From assembly GCA_025352685.1 (NCBI GenBank), contig JANXSN010000053.1, positions 1-64,000 of the forward strand: 64,000 nucleotides of DNA, read 5' to 3'. The translations under genes were made by a program, and so were the position numbers. This stretch comes from Sphingomonadales bacterium (GTDB lineage: Bacteria > Pseudomonadota > Alphaproteobacteria > Sphingomonadales > Sphingomonadaceae). The notes beneath the pieces are model-generated. The model worked only from the letters and a program-made list of their open reading frames with translations, searched no databases and was not told where the DNA came from. Below, piece by piece: positions 38,900 through 48,319 of this stretch; the stretch's first letter is position 1; the number at the start of each line of letters is the position of its first letter.

Positions 38900-39725
38900 A
38901 TGCGTAACTTGATTTTGACTGCGGCTGCAGCTGCTATCCTCGCAACCCCCGCCGTTGCGCCGATGAACATGTCTTCTTCGGGCCAGACCTAGAAGGACGG
39001 TACGACAAAAGGAGCATCGTCTGGTCACCGCGAGCAGGAACACGCCGAGCGGCAAATACCGACCTGCTCAAAGCGTCTCGGCACAATCGCGATTGTCGAA
39101 CCCGATAATCAATGGTGGCGTGAGCTGAACCTCGGTTCGCCCGAAGCGATCATCAAGGCTTGCGGGCAGCAATCGGGGTGCTTTCGCCTCGTCAACCGCG
39201 GACGTTCGATGCAAAGTTGCGAGATGGAGCGCGCCATGGCCGACAATGGTGAACTGCAAGGGGGATCAAATCTGGGCAAGGGCCAGGTCAAGATCGCCGA
39301 CTATTTTCTTGAACCCCAATATTGTCACAGCGAACCACAACTCCGGCGGCGGCGGCGGTGCTGGTGCCGTGATTGGCGGCATCGGGGGAATGTTCGGCGG
39401 TTGCGGTCGCGCCGTCGGCGCCGTTGCTAGCGGCATTAACGTCAAGAAGGGCGAAGCGACCGTAACGCTGTCGGTCGCCAATGCGCGCACGACCGAGGAG
39501 GAAGCGCTGGTGCAGGGCTATACGCGCAAGTCAGACGTCAGCTTTGGGCTCGGTGGTGGCGGTTTTGCCGGTGGCGCCTTTGGCGGCGCGGCAGGGGGCG
39601 GTTATCAGGACACGGCCATTGGTCAGGCCATTCTCATGGCCTATCTCGACGCCTAAACCAAGCTCGTGACGCAGCTCGGGGGACTCCCGTCCAACGCAGC
39701 AGCCGCCGCGCCGCGAGCAAAATAG
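38900..39725 (+). pseudogene. Broken CsgG/HfaB-family gene
   Basis: The pieces form one CsgG/HfaB-like protein of the curli-secretion superfamily. A signal sequence MRNLILTAAAAAILATPAVA starts at ATG 38900. In the same frame come CSKRLGTIAIVEPDNQWW, NLGSPEAIIKACGQQSGCF and LQGGSNLGKGQVKIADYF. A one-base shift near 39315 moves to SGINVKKGEATVTLSV, ARTTEEEALVQGYTRKSD and GQAILMAYLDA, then after TAA 39654-39656 the frame continues TKLVTQLGGLPSN to the true end (39725). So there is a TAG at 38990-38992, one frameshift and a TAA where Tyr is expected. The gene is non-functional unless sequencing errors are involved. Confidence 0.75.
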
Positions 39726-40016
39726 CCGATCTCGACAGTGTACCCACGTCGGTCGGGTTAAGAGTGCGCTCACGCGACATTTCCGGGACGAGCCGACGCA
39801 ACCTTCCGACTTGGCGCCGCCAAGCAGCCCTCCGCGCCTGCGTAGGATCGTGCGTGCGTGTTGGCGCCACCTCGCTGGCCCGCCGTACGGGCCTCCCATC
39901 CGAGATCGTCCGCGAAGACGCAGAGGGGCCCTTGTGACGATGGTCCGGCGAAAGATTCAGACGGACGGATCGCGGGGTTATAGCGTTTGAGAGGGGGGCT
40001 CGTTAAGGCACCTGCC

Positions 40017-40823
40017 ATGTCGGAAACCCTCAAGATCGCGTCGTGGAACATAAACTCGGTCCGGTTTCGCCGCGAAATCGTAGAGCGGTTCCTGCACGAG
40101 CAGGCTCCCGACGTCTTGTGTCTTCAAGAGACGAAAGCCAGTAACGACGTGTTTCCGCACGACCTGTTCGAGCCGCTCGGCTACATCCACCGCGCGACCA
40201 ACGGCCAACCTATGCACCACGGGGTCGCCACCTTGTCGCGCGTGGCGTTCACCGACGACGTCCGCCACGACTGGCAGGACAACGGTGAGGCGCGCCATAT
40301 CGGCATCCGGCTGAACCAAGGTGCTTTTGCCGGTCTGCGGATCGAAAACGTTTATGTGCCCGCCGGCGGCGACGTGCCGGACCGGACGATCAATCCGAAG
40401 TTTGGTCAAAAGCTCGACTTTATCGAGCGCATGACGCGCTGGTCAGAAGGCGTTGCCGACCGTACGCTTGTCGTCGGCGATTTCAACATTGCCCCGCTGG
40501 AGAGCGACGTCTGGAGCCACAAAGCGCTGCTCGACGTCGTCAGCCATACGCCCATCGAAGTCGCCGCGCTCGATCGGCTGCGGGCGGCAGGCGACTGGAT
40601 CGATCTTGGGCGCCACTTCGTTCCCGCTCCTGGCCGCTTGCATACATGGTGGAGTTATCGCGCCAAAGACTGGGCGGCGTCCGACCGTGGTCGGCGACTC
40701 GATCATATGTGGGCAACCAAGGATATTGCGGCGCAGGCAACCGCACACACGGTTTGTGAGCCCTGCCGCAGCTGGGAGAAGCCCTCGGATCATGTGCCTT
40801 TGGTTACCGAGTTTCACGCGTGA
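40017..40823 (+). CDS. xth: Exodeoxyribonuclease III
   Basis: A 268-residue AP endonuclease/3'-exonuclease. KIASWNINSVRFR opens the fold, DVLCLQETKAS holds the metal-binding Glu, GLRIENVYVPAGGD the catalytic Tyr/Asp area, LVVGDFNIAPLESDVW the Asp-Asn motif, and KPSDHVPLVTEF the catalytic Asp-His. ATG 40017. It overlaps ribA by four bases (GTGA). Confidence 0.95.
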   Translation: MSETLKIASWNINSVRFRREIVERFLHEQAPDVLCLQETKASNDVFPHDLFEPLGYIHRATNGQPMHHGVATLSRVAFTDDVRHDWQDNGEARHIGIRLNQGAFAGLRIENVYVPAGGDVPDRTINPKFGQKLDFIERMTRWSEGVADRTLVVGDFNIAPLESDVWSHKALLDVVSHTPIEVAALDRLRAAGDWIDLGRHFVPAPGRLHTWWSYRAKDWAASDRGRRLDHMWATKDIAAQATAHTVCEPCRSWEKPSDHVPLVTEFHA

Positions 40824-41887
40824 GCGATCCGCGGGATCGGACCGACCCCAAATCGGCAGCCCGCGCGATCGATGCCTTGCGTCGCGGCTGGCCGGTCGTA
40901 ATCGGTCGACTGCACCTGTTGCCAATCGAAACTGCAGATGCGCTGCGCGTTGCCGCGTTCGATCCCGAAAGCCGCGCTGATATCCTGCTCGCCGCATCGA
41001 GGGCGGCGACATTGAAGCTGACCAACCAGCTCGCGGCAGCCGACGGCGAAGCTCCCGTGACAGTTGCTCGCACACCATGGATTGACCTTACCAGTGCTCG
41101 CGCACTCGCCGATCCGGCAACCGATCTCGCCAACCCTTTCCAGGGACCGTTCCGTGCGATTGAAACAATCGACACGGTATCGGCGCAGGCCGCGCTCGAA
41201 CTGGCGCGACTGACCGGCATTCTCCCTGCCTTTTTTGTCCGCGCCGACGCCGAGACCGAGGCCACAACGACCGCCGAAGCGATCGCAGCTTACGACAGCC
41301 CGGAGCGGTTGAACATTGTCGCCCGAGCCAGGCTACCCATCGACGCGTGCGAGACGGCAGAAATTATTGCATTTCGCAGTCCCGAGACGATCTCCGAACA
41401 CGTCGCACTGATCCTCGGCACGCCCGATGGATCGCCGCCGTTAGTGCGTTTGCACAGCGAATGTTTGACCGGCGATGTCCTGGGCAGCCTCAAATGCGAC
41501 TGCGGGCCCCAGCTGCGGGTAGCCTTGACCGAAATTGTAGAGAGCGGCTGGGGCATATTGCTTTACCTGCGTCAGGAAGGGCGCGGGATCGGCCTCATCA
41601 ACAAGCTGCGCGCCTATGAGCTGCAGGATCAAGGGTTCGACACTGTCGATGCGAACCTGCGCCTGGGCTTTGCCGTCGATTCGCGCGATTTTGGTGTGGC
41701 CGCACGGATGCTTGCCCTTCTGGGGCTGGACACAATACGTCTGCTCACGAACAACCCCGCAAAAGTTTCGGGTTTGGAAAGCTCGGGCATCACGATCGTC
41801 GAGCGCGTCGTCCATCATATGCCAGCCAATCCCCACAACGAGCGCTATCTGGCGACCAAGCGGGATCGAACCGGTCATCAGCTTTAG
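40820..41887 (+). CDS. ribA: GTP cyclohydrolase II, long form
   Basis: RibA makes the first riboflavin intermediate from GTP. The C-terminal half is complete: VRLHSECLTGDVLGSLKCDCGPQL with the zinc-binding Cys residues, YLRQEGRGIGLINKLRAYELQDQG, and RLLTNNPAKVSGLESSGI. The first about 165 residues are an extension absent from stand-alone RibA of E. coli (about 196 residues). It is not a recognisable RibB domain, since the RibB metal motif is not seen. GTG 40820 is coupled to xth. Total 355 residues. Confidence 0.93.
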   Translation: MSDPRDRTDPKSAARAIDALRRGWPVVIGRLHLLPIETADALRVAAFDPESRADILLAASRAATLKLTNQLAAADGEAPVTVARTPWIDLTSARALADPATDLANPFQGPFRAIETIDTVSAQAALELARLTGILPAFFVRADAETEATTTAEAIAAYDSPERLNIVARARLPIDACETAEIIAFRSPETISEHVALILGTPDGSPPLVRLHSECLTGDVLGSLKCDCGPQLRVALTEIVESGWGILLYLRQEGRGIGLINKLRAYELQDQGFDTVDANLRLGFAVDSRDFGVAARMLALLGLDTIRLLTNNPAKVSGLESSGITIVERVVHHMPANPHNERYLATKRDRTGHQL

Positions 41888-42561
41888 GCGGCTCGACGAC
41901 CTTCGAGCATAGCGTTGATCGCTTCGAATTCATCGACGACCACAGGTGCGCCGGCGCAACGCAGGATCGCTGCATGATCGGGTCCGCAATGCTGGCCGAC
42001 AGCAAGGCCCACGACGTGCGCCCCTGAGGCGACCGCCCCCGTTACCCCGACCGCCGAATCCTCGATAATAAGGGTGCGCGTGATCTCGATGCCGATTTGC
42101 ATGGCCGCATAAAGATAGATGTCGGGTGCGGGCTTACCGCGCCGCACATGCTCGCGCCCCGAATAGATATGGCAGCCAAAGGCATCGCGCAGACCAATGT
42201 GTGTCAGGTGCGTCTCGATCCAGTGTGTCGTACTCGAAGACGCGATGGCGCGGGGCATTGTGGCAGGAAGGCAGCGTACGAAATCAACCGCCCCGGCAAT
42301 CGCTCCGATTCCTTGCGCAAGGACACGCGCGTCCTCATCCTTGCGTGCGGCATGGAACGCGTCGGGTACAGGCTCGCCTATGTGCGACGCGACAGCGTCA
42401 AGGAAATCCCGACCGCCGAGTCCCACAAAGGTCGTCAAAGCCTGATCGACCGTTGTCGGAAAGCCGAGTTCGGTCAACGTCCGCGCGATTTGCACATTGC
42501 CAACATATTCACTCTCGATCAGCACGCCGTCGAAGTCGAAGATGATGCCATCGATCGTCAA
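41884..42561 (-). CDS. HAD-superfamily hydrolase
   Basis: A 225-residue phosphatase or phosphomutase of HAD subfamily IA. IIFDFDGVLIESEYVG carries the nucleophile Asp and DG pair, AIASSSTTHW the Ser/Thr motif, GKPAPDIYLYAA the lysine motif, and IEDSAVGVTGAVASGA the final acidic motif. A helical cap lies between. The substrate cannot be read from sequence; beta-phosphoglucomutase-like enzymes are close in pattern. TTG 42561 overlaps the yggS stop (TTGA). Convergent four-base overlap with ribA. Confidence 0.88.
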   Translation of the reverse strand: MTIDGIIFDFDGVLIESEYVGNVQIARTLTELGFPTTVDQALTTFVGLGGRDFLDAVASHIGEPVPDAFHAARKDEDARVLAQGIGAIAGAVDFVRCLPATMPRAIASSSTTHWIETHLTHIGLRDAFGCHIYSGREHVRRGKPAPDIYLYAAMQIGIEITRTLIIEDSAVGVTGAVASGAHVVGLAVGQHCGPDHAAILRCAGAPVVVDEFEAINAMLEGRRAA

Positions 42562-43253
42562 ATGCGCGGCCCGAAGAGCGCTGTGCCGACGCGGACGTGC
42601 GTTGCGCCGAGCGTTACCGCTATCGGATAATCGCTCGACATGCCCATGCTGAGTTGGGGTATTCCGTGGTCGTTAGCAATCTTGGCAAGGAGCGCGAACC
42701 AGGGTGCCGGTTCGAGGCCATTGGGCGGCACGGACATGAGACCGCGTACCGTCAACCCGGCATCTCGTGCAGCGACAAGAAGCTCAGCCAAATCAGGGAC
42801 GGGGCAGCCGCCTTTTTGCGGCTCTCCCGCGAGGTCCACCTGGATAAAGCAGGCCGGGTGCTTGCCACTCTGCGCTGCAACCTTGCCCAGTGCAGCGACC
42901 AGCGACAGCCTGTCGACCGAGTGAATCGCATCGAATAGTGCAACGGCTTGGGCAGCCTTGTTCGACTGAAGCTGTCCGACGAGATGGAGTTCGACGCCGT
43001 CATAGTCTGCGCGCAGTTCGGCCCATTTGGCAGTGGCTTCTTGCACCCGGTTTTCGCCAAACACGCGATGGCCGGCATCGAGCAGCGGGCGGATAGCGGC
43101 GGCGTCCTGAGTTTTAGAGACCGCTATGAGCGTCACCTCGTGTGCCTTTCGATTTGCCCGCGCCGCGGCCTTGTCAATGGTCCGGGTAACATCACGGAGG
43201 CGGTCGGCAGGGGTTGCGGGATCAGTCACGCACCGCGCTATAGGGATCGACAT
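42558..43253 (-). CDS. YggS-family PLP homeostasis protein
   Basis: A 231-residue single-domain TIM barrel that binds pyridoxal phosphate. HEVTLIAVSKTQDAAAIRPLL carries the PLP lysine; HRVFGENRVQEA, HLVGQLQSNKAAQA, LSMGMSSDYPIAVTLGATHVRVGTALFG (42575-42660) are the conserved phosphate-binding parts. Its role is PLP supply and amino-acid balance. ATG 43253 shares the palindrome CATG with the divergent ThiE-like start. Confidence 0.95.
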   Translation of the reverse strand: MSIPIARCVTDPATPADRLRDVTRTIDKAAARANRKAHEVTLIAVSKTQDAAAIRPLLDAGHRVFGENRVQEATAKWAELRADYDGVELHLVGQLQSNKAAQAVALFDAIHSVDRLSLVAALGKVAAQSGKHPACFIQVDLAGEPQKGGCPVPDLAELLVAARDAGLTVRGLMSVPPNGLEPAPWFALLAKIANDHGIPQLSMGMSSDYPIAVTLGATHVRVGTALFGPRI

Positions 43254-43809
43254 GCGATCTCGCAAAGACCCATTGCCACGACTGTGGCTGATGACCGACG
43301 AGCGGGGCGGCGATCCGGTGGCCATCGCGCGGGTCCTGCCCAAGGGATCAGGCATCGTTTTTCGGCATCACGCGACGCGCGCCGCCGCGCGGCGAAGGCT
43401 GTTTGACGGGGTCCGCCGCGTAGCCCGTGCGCGCAGACTAGTGCTGTTCCTCGCTGGACCCCCAATGCAGGCGCTCGCCTGGCGCGCGGACGGCGCGCAT
43501 CACCGATCGTTGCTGGTGTCGAAGGGGTTGCGCAGCGTCGCCGTGCACAATTGTCGCGAGCGGGTGTTAGCGCAACGCGTCGGAGCCAATCTGATCTTCG
43601 TCTCGCCGGTCTTCGCCACCGTATCGCATCCCGGCAAAACACCTCTGGGTGCCGCACGACTCGGCATTTTGATCGGGGCACAGCGGCGACAAGCGATTGT
43701 GGTTGGCGGTTTAAACGCCGGTAGTTTCAAGAGATTGAACCGAATGAAAGTTTTTGGATGGGCCGCGATCGACACATTCAAGCTGGGTCAGATGCGATCT
43801 AGAACCTGA
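43252..43809 (+). CDS. ThiE/TenI-like thiamine phosphate synthase family protein
   Basis: A 185-residue short TIM barrel. LWLMTDERGGDPVAIARVLP is the start, VFRHHATRAAARRRLF follows, then VAVHNCRERVLAQRVGANLIFVSPVFATVSHPGKTPLG (43533-43650), matching the ThiE phosphate-binding region, and IVVGGLNAGSF. Several residues of active ThiE, including the catalytic Asp/Lys in the first half, are not evident, so it could be a TenI-like or altered enzyme. The start shares CATG with divergent yggS. It converges on the outer-membrane protein gene, overlapping by 11 bases. Confidence 0.75.
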   Translation: MRSRKDPLPRLWLMTDERGGDPVAIARVLPKGSGIVFRHHATRAAARRRLFDGVRRVARARRLVLFLAGPPMQALAWRADGAHHRSLLVSKGLRSVAVHNCRERVLAQRVGANLIFVSPVFATVSHPGKTPLGAARLGILIGAQRRQAIVVGGLNAGSFKRLNRMKVFGWAAIDTFKLGQMRSRT

Positions 43810-44512
43810 AGGCAGTACCAACGTAGACCGCTTGGCTATCTCGGCGGGTATCGTCTTGCAACAACAGCCGGTCACGGTCGGCGCGATAGCGCAGGCCTGC
43901 CGTTACATCGAGGTTACGGGTAAGCGAATATGAGCTGCCCAGATCAACTGAAACAGCAGAACCGCCTAGGATCGCGTGGGCGGCGAGCCCCGAAGCGCGA
44001 TCTGATGCGACCTGAAGTCGCGTGCTAAACCGCTTGTTCGTAAAGCTAAGGCCCAGATCGACCGAATCACGACGACCAAGACCGGCAAGGTCGATTTTTT
44101 GCATGTCACCCGACACCGCAAACTTCCGCCAGCCCACCGCCACGCCCAAATTATATGCGATAGGCGCAATAGACGATGAGGTGGGCTTAACCAGATCTGC
44201 CTGTTCGCTCCCGTCTTCAGTACGGTTCGTACGGCTGCGTACCGCAATCGTCACCGACCGGCTGAGCCGAACCGAAGAAGCCGGGGTAAAGCGAAACCCG
44301 CTACTCGACAGACCGCTGCGCGACAAAGCCGCGGCCAGGCGGGCATCGGTAGCAGCCGGCGTAAACGACCCGATGCCGTCGCGCGGCCCCAACGAGCCCG
44401 CCAGTTTCAGCAGCGGCGACTGATTCGAGGCACCAAAAGCAGGCGACAGCAACGCAAGCGACGCGGCAACCGCACCTCCTGCCAGTCCTGTCAAAAGCCG
44501 CCCCTGTATCAT
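43799..44512 (-). CDS. Putative outer-membrane beta-barrel protein
   Basis: A 237-residue protein with a signal peptide (MIQGRLLTGLAGGAVAASLALLSPAFGAS) and a beta-rich body ending in Phe (VYVGTAFRF), the usual C-terminal signal for BAM insertion. SVTIAVRSRTNR, KFAVSGDMQKI and TAGLRYRADRD are alternating strands. I do not recognise a family beyond sphingomonad proteins of this kind. No function is proposed. The upstream 270 bases contain an inverted repeat (44575-44581 and 44596-44602) and a GCTTATAAGC palindrome, perhaps regulatory. Confidence 0.7.
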   Translation of the reverse strand: MIQGRLLTGLAGGAVAASLALLSPAFGASNQSPLLKLAGSLGPRDGIGSFTPAATDARLAAALSRSGLSSSGFRFTPASSVRLSRSVTIAVRSRTNRTEDGSEQADLVKPTSSSIAPIAYNLGVAVGWRKFAVSGDMQKIDLAGLGRRDSVDLGLSFTNKRFSTRLQVASDRASGLAAHAILGGSAVSVDLGSSYSLTRNLDVTAGLRYRADRDRLLLQDDTRRDSQAVYVGTAFRF

Positions 44513-44783
44513 TCTCGAGTCGAATTCCTGAACAATCTAAGCTTATTATCATAAGCGCTGTAGCTTATAAGCCTAGCCCTGAACGCTTTTTGTTACAGGG
44601 CTGTTGCATCACGCACACACAAATATCAGTGTTTGGCGATGTTTTCCCAGTCAAAAACCTGACCGTCTTCTACCAAGTGATTGCTCAAACCGCCACCCAA
44701 GACCTGCGCTTGCGGCAGCGGCCTTAGCGCACTAACGATCGACGCCGAGCCGCCGTTTCCAGACACCCGAGGACCGAACACAG

Positions 44784-45218
44784 ATGATCCGCCGTTCCGT
44801 ACTTGCCGCGATGATCCTGATCGCCCCGCTTGCAGCCTGTGGCAGACGGCACAAGCCGCGCGCTGCCGCCGATCTCGCGGCATCGCGCACGACGACCATT
44901 GGTATCAACTCTTACCTGTGGCGCGCCGCACTTGACACCGTCAGCTTCATGCCACTGGTCCAGACGGATTCTAACGGCGGTGTGATCGTTACCGACTGGT
45001 ATGCCAATCCTAAGTCGCCCGGAGAACGGATGAAATTGACCGTCACGATCCTTGATAGGGACCTGCGCGCCGATGCGGTCCGCGTCGCGGCCTCGCGTCA
45101 GATCTCGCAGAGCGGGAGCTGGATTGACGTGCCCGTTCAGGCCGCGACGGTCCAGAAGTTGGAAGATATCATCTTGACCAAGGCCCGCGACCTGCGTCGG
45201 AACGCCATCGCAGGATAA
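44784..45218 (+). CDS. DUF3576 lipoprotein
   Basis: A 144-residue lipoprotein with signal MIRRSVLAAMILIAPLAAC (lipobox LAAC). The mature part, TTTIGINSYLWRAALDTVSFMPL, then GGVIVTDWYANPKSPGERMKLTVTILDRDL (44980-45069), is typical of DUF3576, a family of unknown role seen upstream of leuS in alphaproteobacteria. It is first in the likely operon DUF3576-leuS-lptE-holA, six bases before leuS, linked to the outer-membrane protein LptE. Confidence 0.88.
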   Translation: MIRRSVLAAMILIAPLAACGRRHKPRAAADLAASRTTTIGINSYLWRAALDTVSFMPLVQTDSNGGVIVTDWYANPKSPGERMKLTVTILDRDLRADAVRVAASRQISQSGSWIDVPVQAATVQKLEDIILTKARDLRRNAIAG

Positions 45219-45224
45219 CCTTGC

Positions 45225-47816
45225 ATGTCCGAAAACGCCCCCAAGAGCAGCCGTGGGCGCTTCAACCCGTTGAAATCGGACGCCCGCTGGCAGGCCGAAT
45301 GGGATACGCGCCAATCGTTTGTCGCCGACTCAGCCAGCGCCAAGCCGCGGGCCTATGTGCTAGAGATGTTTCCCTACCCATCGGGCCGCATCCACATGGG
45401 ACACGTCCGCAATTACGCGATGGGAGACGTGCTCGCGCGCTACAAGCGGATGACAGGCCATGAAGTTCTTCACCCGATGGGGTGGGACGCGTTCGGCATG
45501 CCAGCGGAAAATGCGGCCATGGAGCACAAAGTTCATCCCGGCGAATGGACCCGCGCCAATATTGCTGCGATGCGTGCCCAGCTAAAGCGACTGGGTCTCG
45601 CCATCGACTGGAGCCGCGAACTCACAACCTGCGAACCCGAATATTACGGCCACGAACAAGCGCTGTTCCTCGATTTTTATAAAGCGGGCCTGGTTTACCG
45701 AAAGGAATCAGCGGTCAACTGGGATCCGGTCGACATGACCGTGCTCGCCAATGAGCAGGTGATTGATGGTCGCGGCTGGCGATCAGGCGCGTTGGTCGAA
45801 AAGCGCAAGCTCAACCAGTGGTTTTTAAAGATTACCGACTTTGCCGAAGACCTTCTGGAGGGCCTCGGCAGTCTAGACGCGTGGCCCGATAAAGTCAGGC
45901 TGATGCAGGAAAACTGGATCGGCAAGTCGACGGGTGTTCAGCTGCGCTTTGCGCTAAGCGACGCAAGCGACACTATCGACGTGTATTCGACCCGCCCCGA
46001 CACGATTTTTGGCGCAAGTTTTCTTGCCATCGCAGTCGACCATCCCATAGCCCGGGAGATGGCGGCCCGGCGCCATGCACTCGAGCAATTCATTCAGGAA
46101 TGTCGCAAGGGCGGTACCACAGCGGCGGAGATAGAAACGGCTGAAAAGCTGGGCTTCGATACCGGTCTCACCGTTGACCATCCGCTGATCGAGGGTGAAA
46201 AGCTGCCTGTTTTCGTCGCCAATTTCGTCTTGATGGATTACGGTACCGGGGCTGTTATGGGCGTGCCAGCCCACGACCAGCGCGATCTTGATTTTGCGCG
46301 GAAATACGAACTACCGGTGCGGCGTGTTGTCGCCGATGGCGAAATCGTTGATCCCTATTTCAGAGGCAACACGGCGTTCCATGGCGAGGGCACGCTCGTG
46401 AACTCGGGCTGCCTCGACGGCATGTCGGTCGAGGCAGCCAAGGCCATAGTCATTGCGCGTGCGGAACGCGAAGGCTGGGGTGAGAGTCAGACCCAATATC
46501 GCCTGCGCGATTGGGGCGTTTCGCGGCAGCGTTATTGGGGGACGCCAATCCCGATCATCTATTGCGACTTCTGTGGCGTGATGCCGGTACCACGGTCACA
46601 ATTACCGGTCGTGTTACCCCAGGATGTAACCTTCGATATCCCCGGCAATCCACTCGACCGCCATCCAACGTGGAAAAACGTTCCGTGCCCCAACTGCAAA
46701 GAACCGGCGCGGCGTGAAACCGACACGCTCGATACATTTGCCGATTCATCGTGGTACTTTATCCGCTTTGCCAGCCAACCCAAAGACAGGCCGTTTGACC
46801 GGACCGAGGCCGAAAGCTGGTTACCCGTCGGGCAGTATATTGGCGGAGTAGAGCATGCGATCCTTCATCTGCTTTACGCCCGGTTCTGGACAAGGGCTCT
46901 GCACCACATTGGAAAGATCGGCATCACCGAGCCGTTCACCGGCCTGTTCACCCAGGGGATGGTGACGCACGAGACCTATCGGTTGAGAACCGCGCGCAAC
47001 GCGCCGGATGTCGAGAACGGGTTAGTAGCCGATCATGACGGGGGTGGGACTGCGTGGCTGGCACCCGATGAAGTCGAGCAGCGTGACGACGGATTCTATG
47101 AGCGAAGCAGCGGTGCACCGGTTGAAGTTGGGCGCGTCATCAAGATGTCGAAGTCCAAGAAGAACACGGTCGATCCTGCGCCGATGTTTGATCATTACGG
47201 CGCTGACGCGGTGCGCTGGTTTATGTTGTCCGACTCACCGCCTGAGCGTGATTTGCCGTGGTCCGAAAGCGGTATTGAAGGCACGTGGCGCTTCGTCCAA
47301 CGGCTGTGGCGACTGTTCGATGGCCAGGCTGGGAACAGCGGCGACGACCCCGCAATGAACCGCGCGCTGCACCGAGCGATTGCAGGGATTGGCGCCGATA
47401 TCGACGGCCTCGGTTTCAACAAGGCAGTCGCCAAAGTCCACGAACTGACGAATGCTATCGAAAAGGCCAGACCTTCGGCGTCACGCGATACGGCGATTGC
47501 CACATTGATCCGCCTGATTGCTCCGATGCTGCCCCATCTGGCCGAGGAGGCCTGGGCCGTACTCCACCATGCTGGCCTTGTCGCCGATGCGCCCTGGCCG
47601 CAGTTCGATCCCACTCTACTGGTTGAAGATACAGTAACCGTGGCGCTCCAGGTAAACGGCAAGCTGCGCGACACGATAACGGTCGCCAAGGGAACCGATA
47701 GGACCGAAATGGAACGGCTCGCTGTTACAAATGCCAAGGTGTTAGCGATCCTCGCGGGCGCCGCACCAAAGAAAGTGATTGTTGTCCCCGACCGGCTGGT
47801 GAATCTGGTGGCATGA
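45225..47816 (+). CDS. leuS: Leucyl-tRNA synthetase
   Basis: An 863-residue class I synthetase charging tRNA-Leu. [21 protein letters not shown] has the HIGH motif (HMGH at 57-60). The CP1 editing domain spans about 225-420 and contains [15 protein letters not shown] and [29 protein letters not shown] follows, and KMSKSKKNT at about residue 640 binds ATP. ATG 45225; four-base overlap with lptE. Confidence 0.97.
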   Translation: MSENAPKSSRGRFNPLKSDARWQAEWDTRQSFVADSASAKPRAYVLEMFPYPSGRIHMGHVRNYAMGDVLARYKRMTGHEVLHPMGWDAFGMPAENAAMEHKVHPGEWTRANIAAMRAQLKRLGLAIDWSRELTTCEPEYYGHEQALFLDFYKAGLVYRKESAVNWDPVDMTVLANEQVIDGRGWRSGALVEKRKLNQWFLKITDFAEDLLEGLGSLDAWPDKVRLMQENWIGKSTGVQLRFALSDASDTIDVYSTRPDTIFGASFLAIAVDHPIAREMAARRHALEQFIQECRKGGTTAAEIETAEKLGFDTGLTVDHPLIEGEKLPVFVANFVLMDYGTGAVMGVPAHDQRDLDFARKYELPVRRVVADGEIVDPYFRGNTAFHGEGTLVNSGCLDGMSVEAAKAIVIARAEREGWGESQTQYRLRDWGVSRQRYWGTPIPIIYCDFCGVMPVPRSQLPVVLPQDVTFDIPGNPLDRHPTWKNVPCPNCKEPARRETDTLDTFADSSWYFIRFASQPKDRPFDRTEAESWLPVGQYIGGVEHAILHLLYARFWTRALHHIGKIGITEPFTGLFTQGMVTHETYRLRTARNAPDVENGLVADHDGGGTAWLAPDEVEQRDDGFYERSSGAPVEVGRVIKMSKSKKNTVDPAPMFDHYGADAVRWFMLSDSPPERDLPWSESGIEGTWRFVQRLWRLFDGQAGNSGDDPAMNRALHRAIAGIGADIDGLGFNKAVAKVHELTNAIEKARPSASRDTAIATLIRLIAPMLPHLAEEAWAVLHHAGLVADAPWPQFDPTLLVEDTVTVALQVNGKLRDTITVAKGTDRTEMERLAVTNAKVLAILAGAAPKKVIVVPDRLVNLVA

Positions 47817-48319
47817 CTCGCCCTGCTCTCTTCGCATCGCTGTTGCTTTTGTCGGCTTGCGGCCTGCAGCCCCTCTATTCGGGTGGTAATTCCGGACCGG
47901 TTGCCGCGACGCTGGCGGGCGTCTCCGTGGCCCCTATTGAAGGCAGGTCGGGCTGGCTGATGCAAGCCGCGCTGGCGGACCGCCTACAAGCGGCGGGTAG
48001 TCCGCGATATCAACTCAAGGTCGAACTTGACGACAAGACTACCGGATTTGGCGTGCGTCGCGACGACGCGGTCACCCGCGAACGCCGCACACTGCGTGCG
48101 CGCTATCAGCTCGTCGAGTCCGCTACCGGACAGACGGTTCTCGACGCGACCGCGGGGTCTGATTCGGGAATCGACGTCGTGAGTTCGGACTATGCGACGA
48201 TCGCCGCCGAAGACACCGCACTGGAGCGTCTGACCGGGGTTGTTGCCGACCAGATTGTGTCGCGGCTCGCCCTGTTTGCGCGTCGGACTGCGGAACCGCT
48301 GCCGTCCGCAGCTAAATGA
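47813..48319 (+). CDS. lptE: LPS-assembly lipoprotein LptE
   Basis: A 168-residue outer-membrane lipoprotein that plugs LptD. The signal [20 protein letters not shown] has the lipobox LSAC, and GLQPLYSGG after it is the family's conserved start. [15 protein letters not shown] and later [22 protein letters not shown] are typical. Position between leuS and holA is the rule in alphaproteobacteria. Coupled by ATGA overlaps on both sides. Confidence 0.92.
   Translation: MTRPALFASLLLLSACGLQPLYSGGNSGPVAATLAGVSVAPIEGRSGWLMQAALADRLQAAGSPRYQLKVELDDKTTGFGVRRDDAVTRERRTLRARYQLVESATGQTVLDATAGSDSGIDVVSSDYATIAAEDTALERLTGVVADQIVSRLALFARRTAEPLPSAAK

Noticed and set aside
39810..39824. Perfect palindrome CTTGGCG-C-CGCCAAG
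   Set aside because: No T-run follows, it is not repeated in the window, and no regulator is suggested.
44575..44602. AGCCCTG/CAGGGCT inverted repeat as a terminator
   Set aside because: No T-run on either strand, and it lies in the upstream region of two divergent genes.
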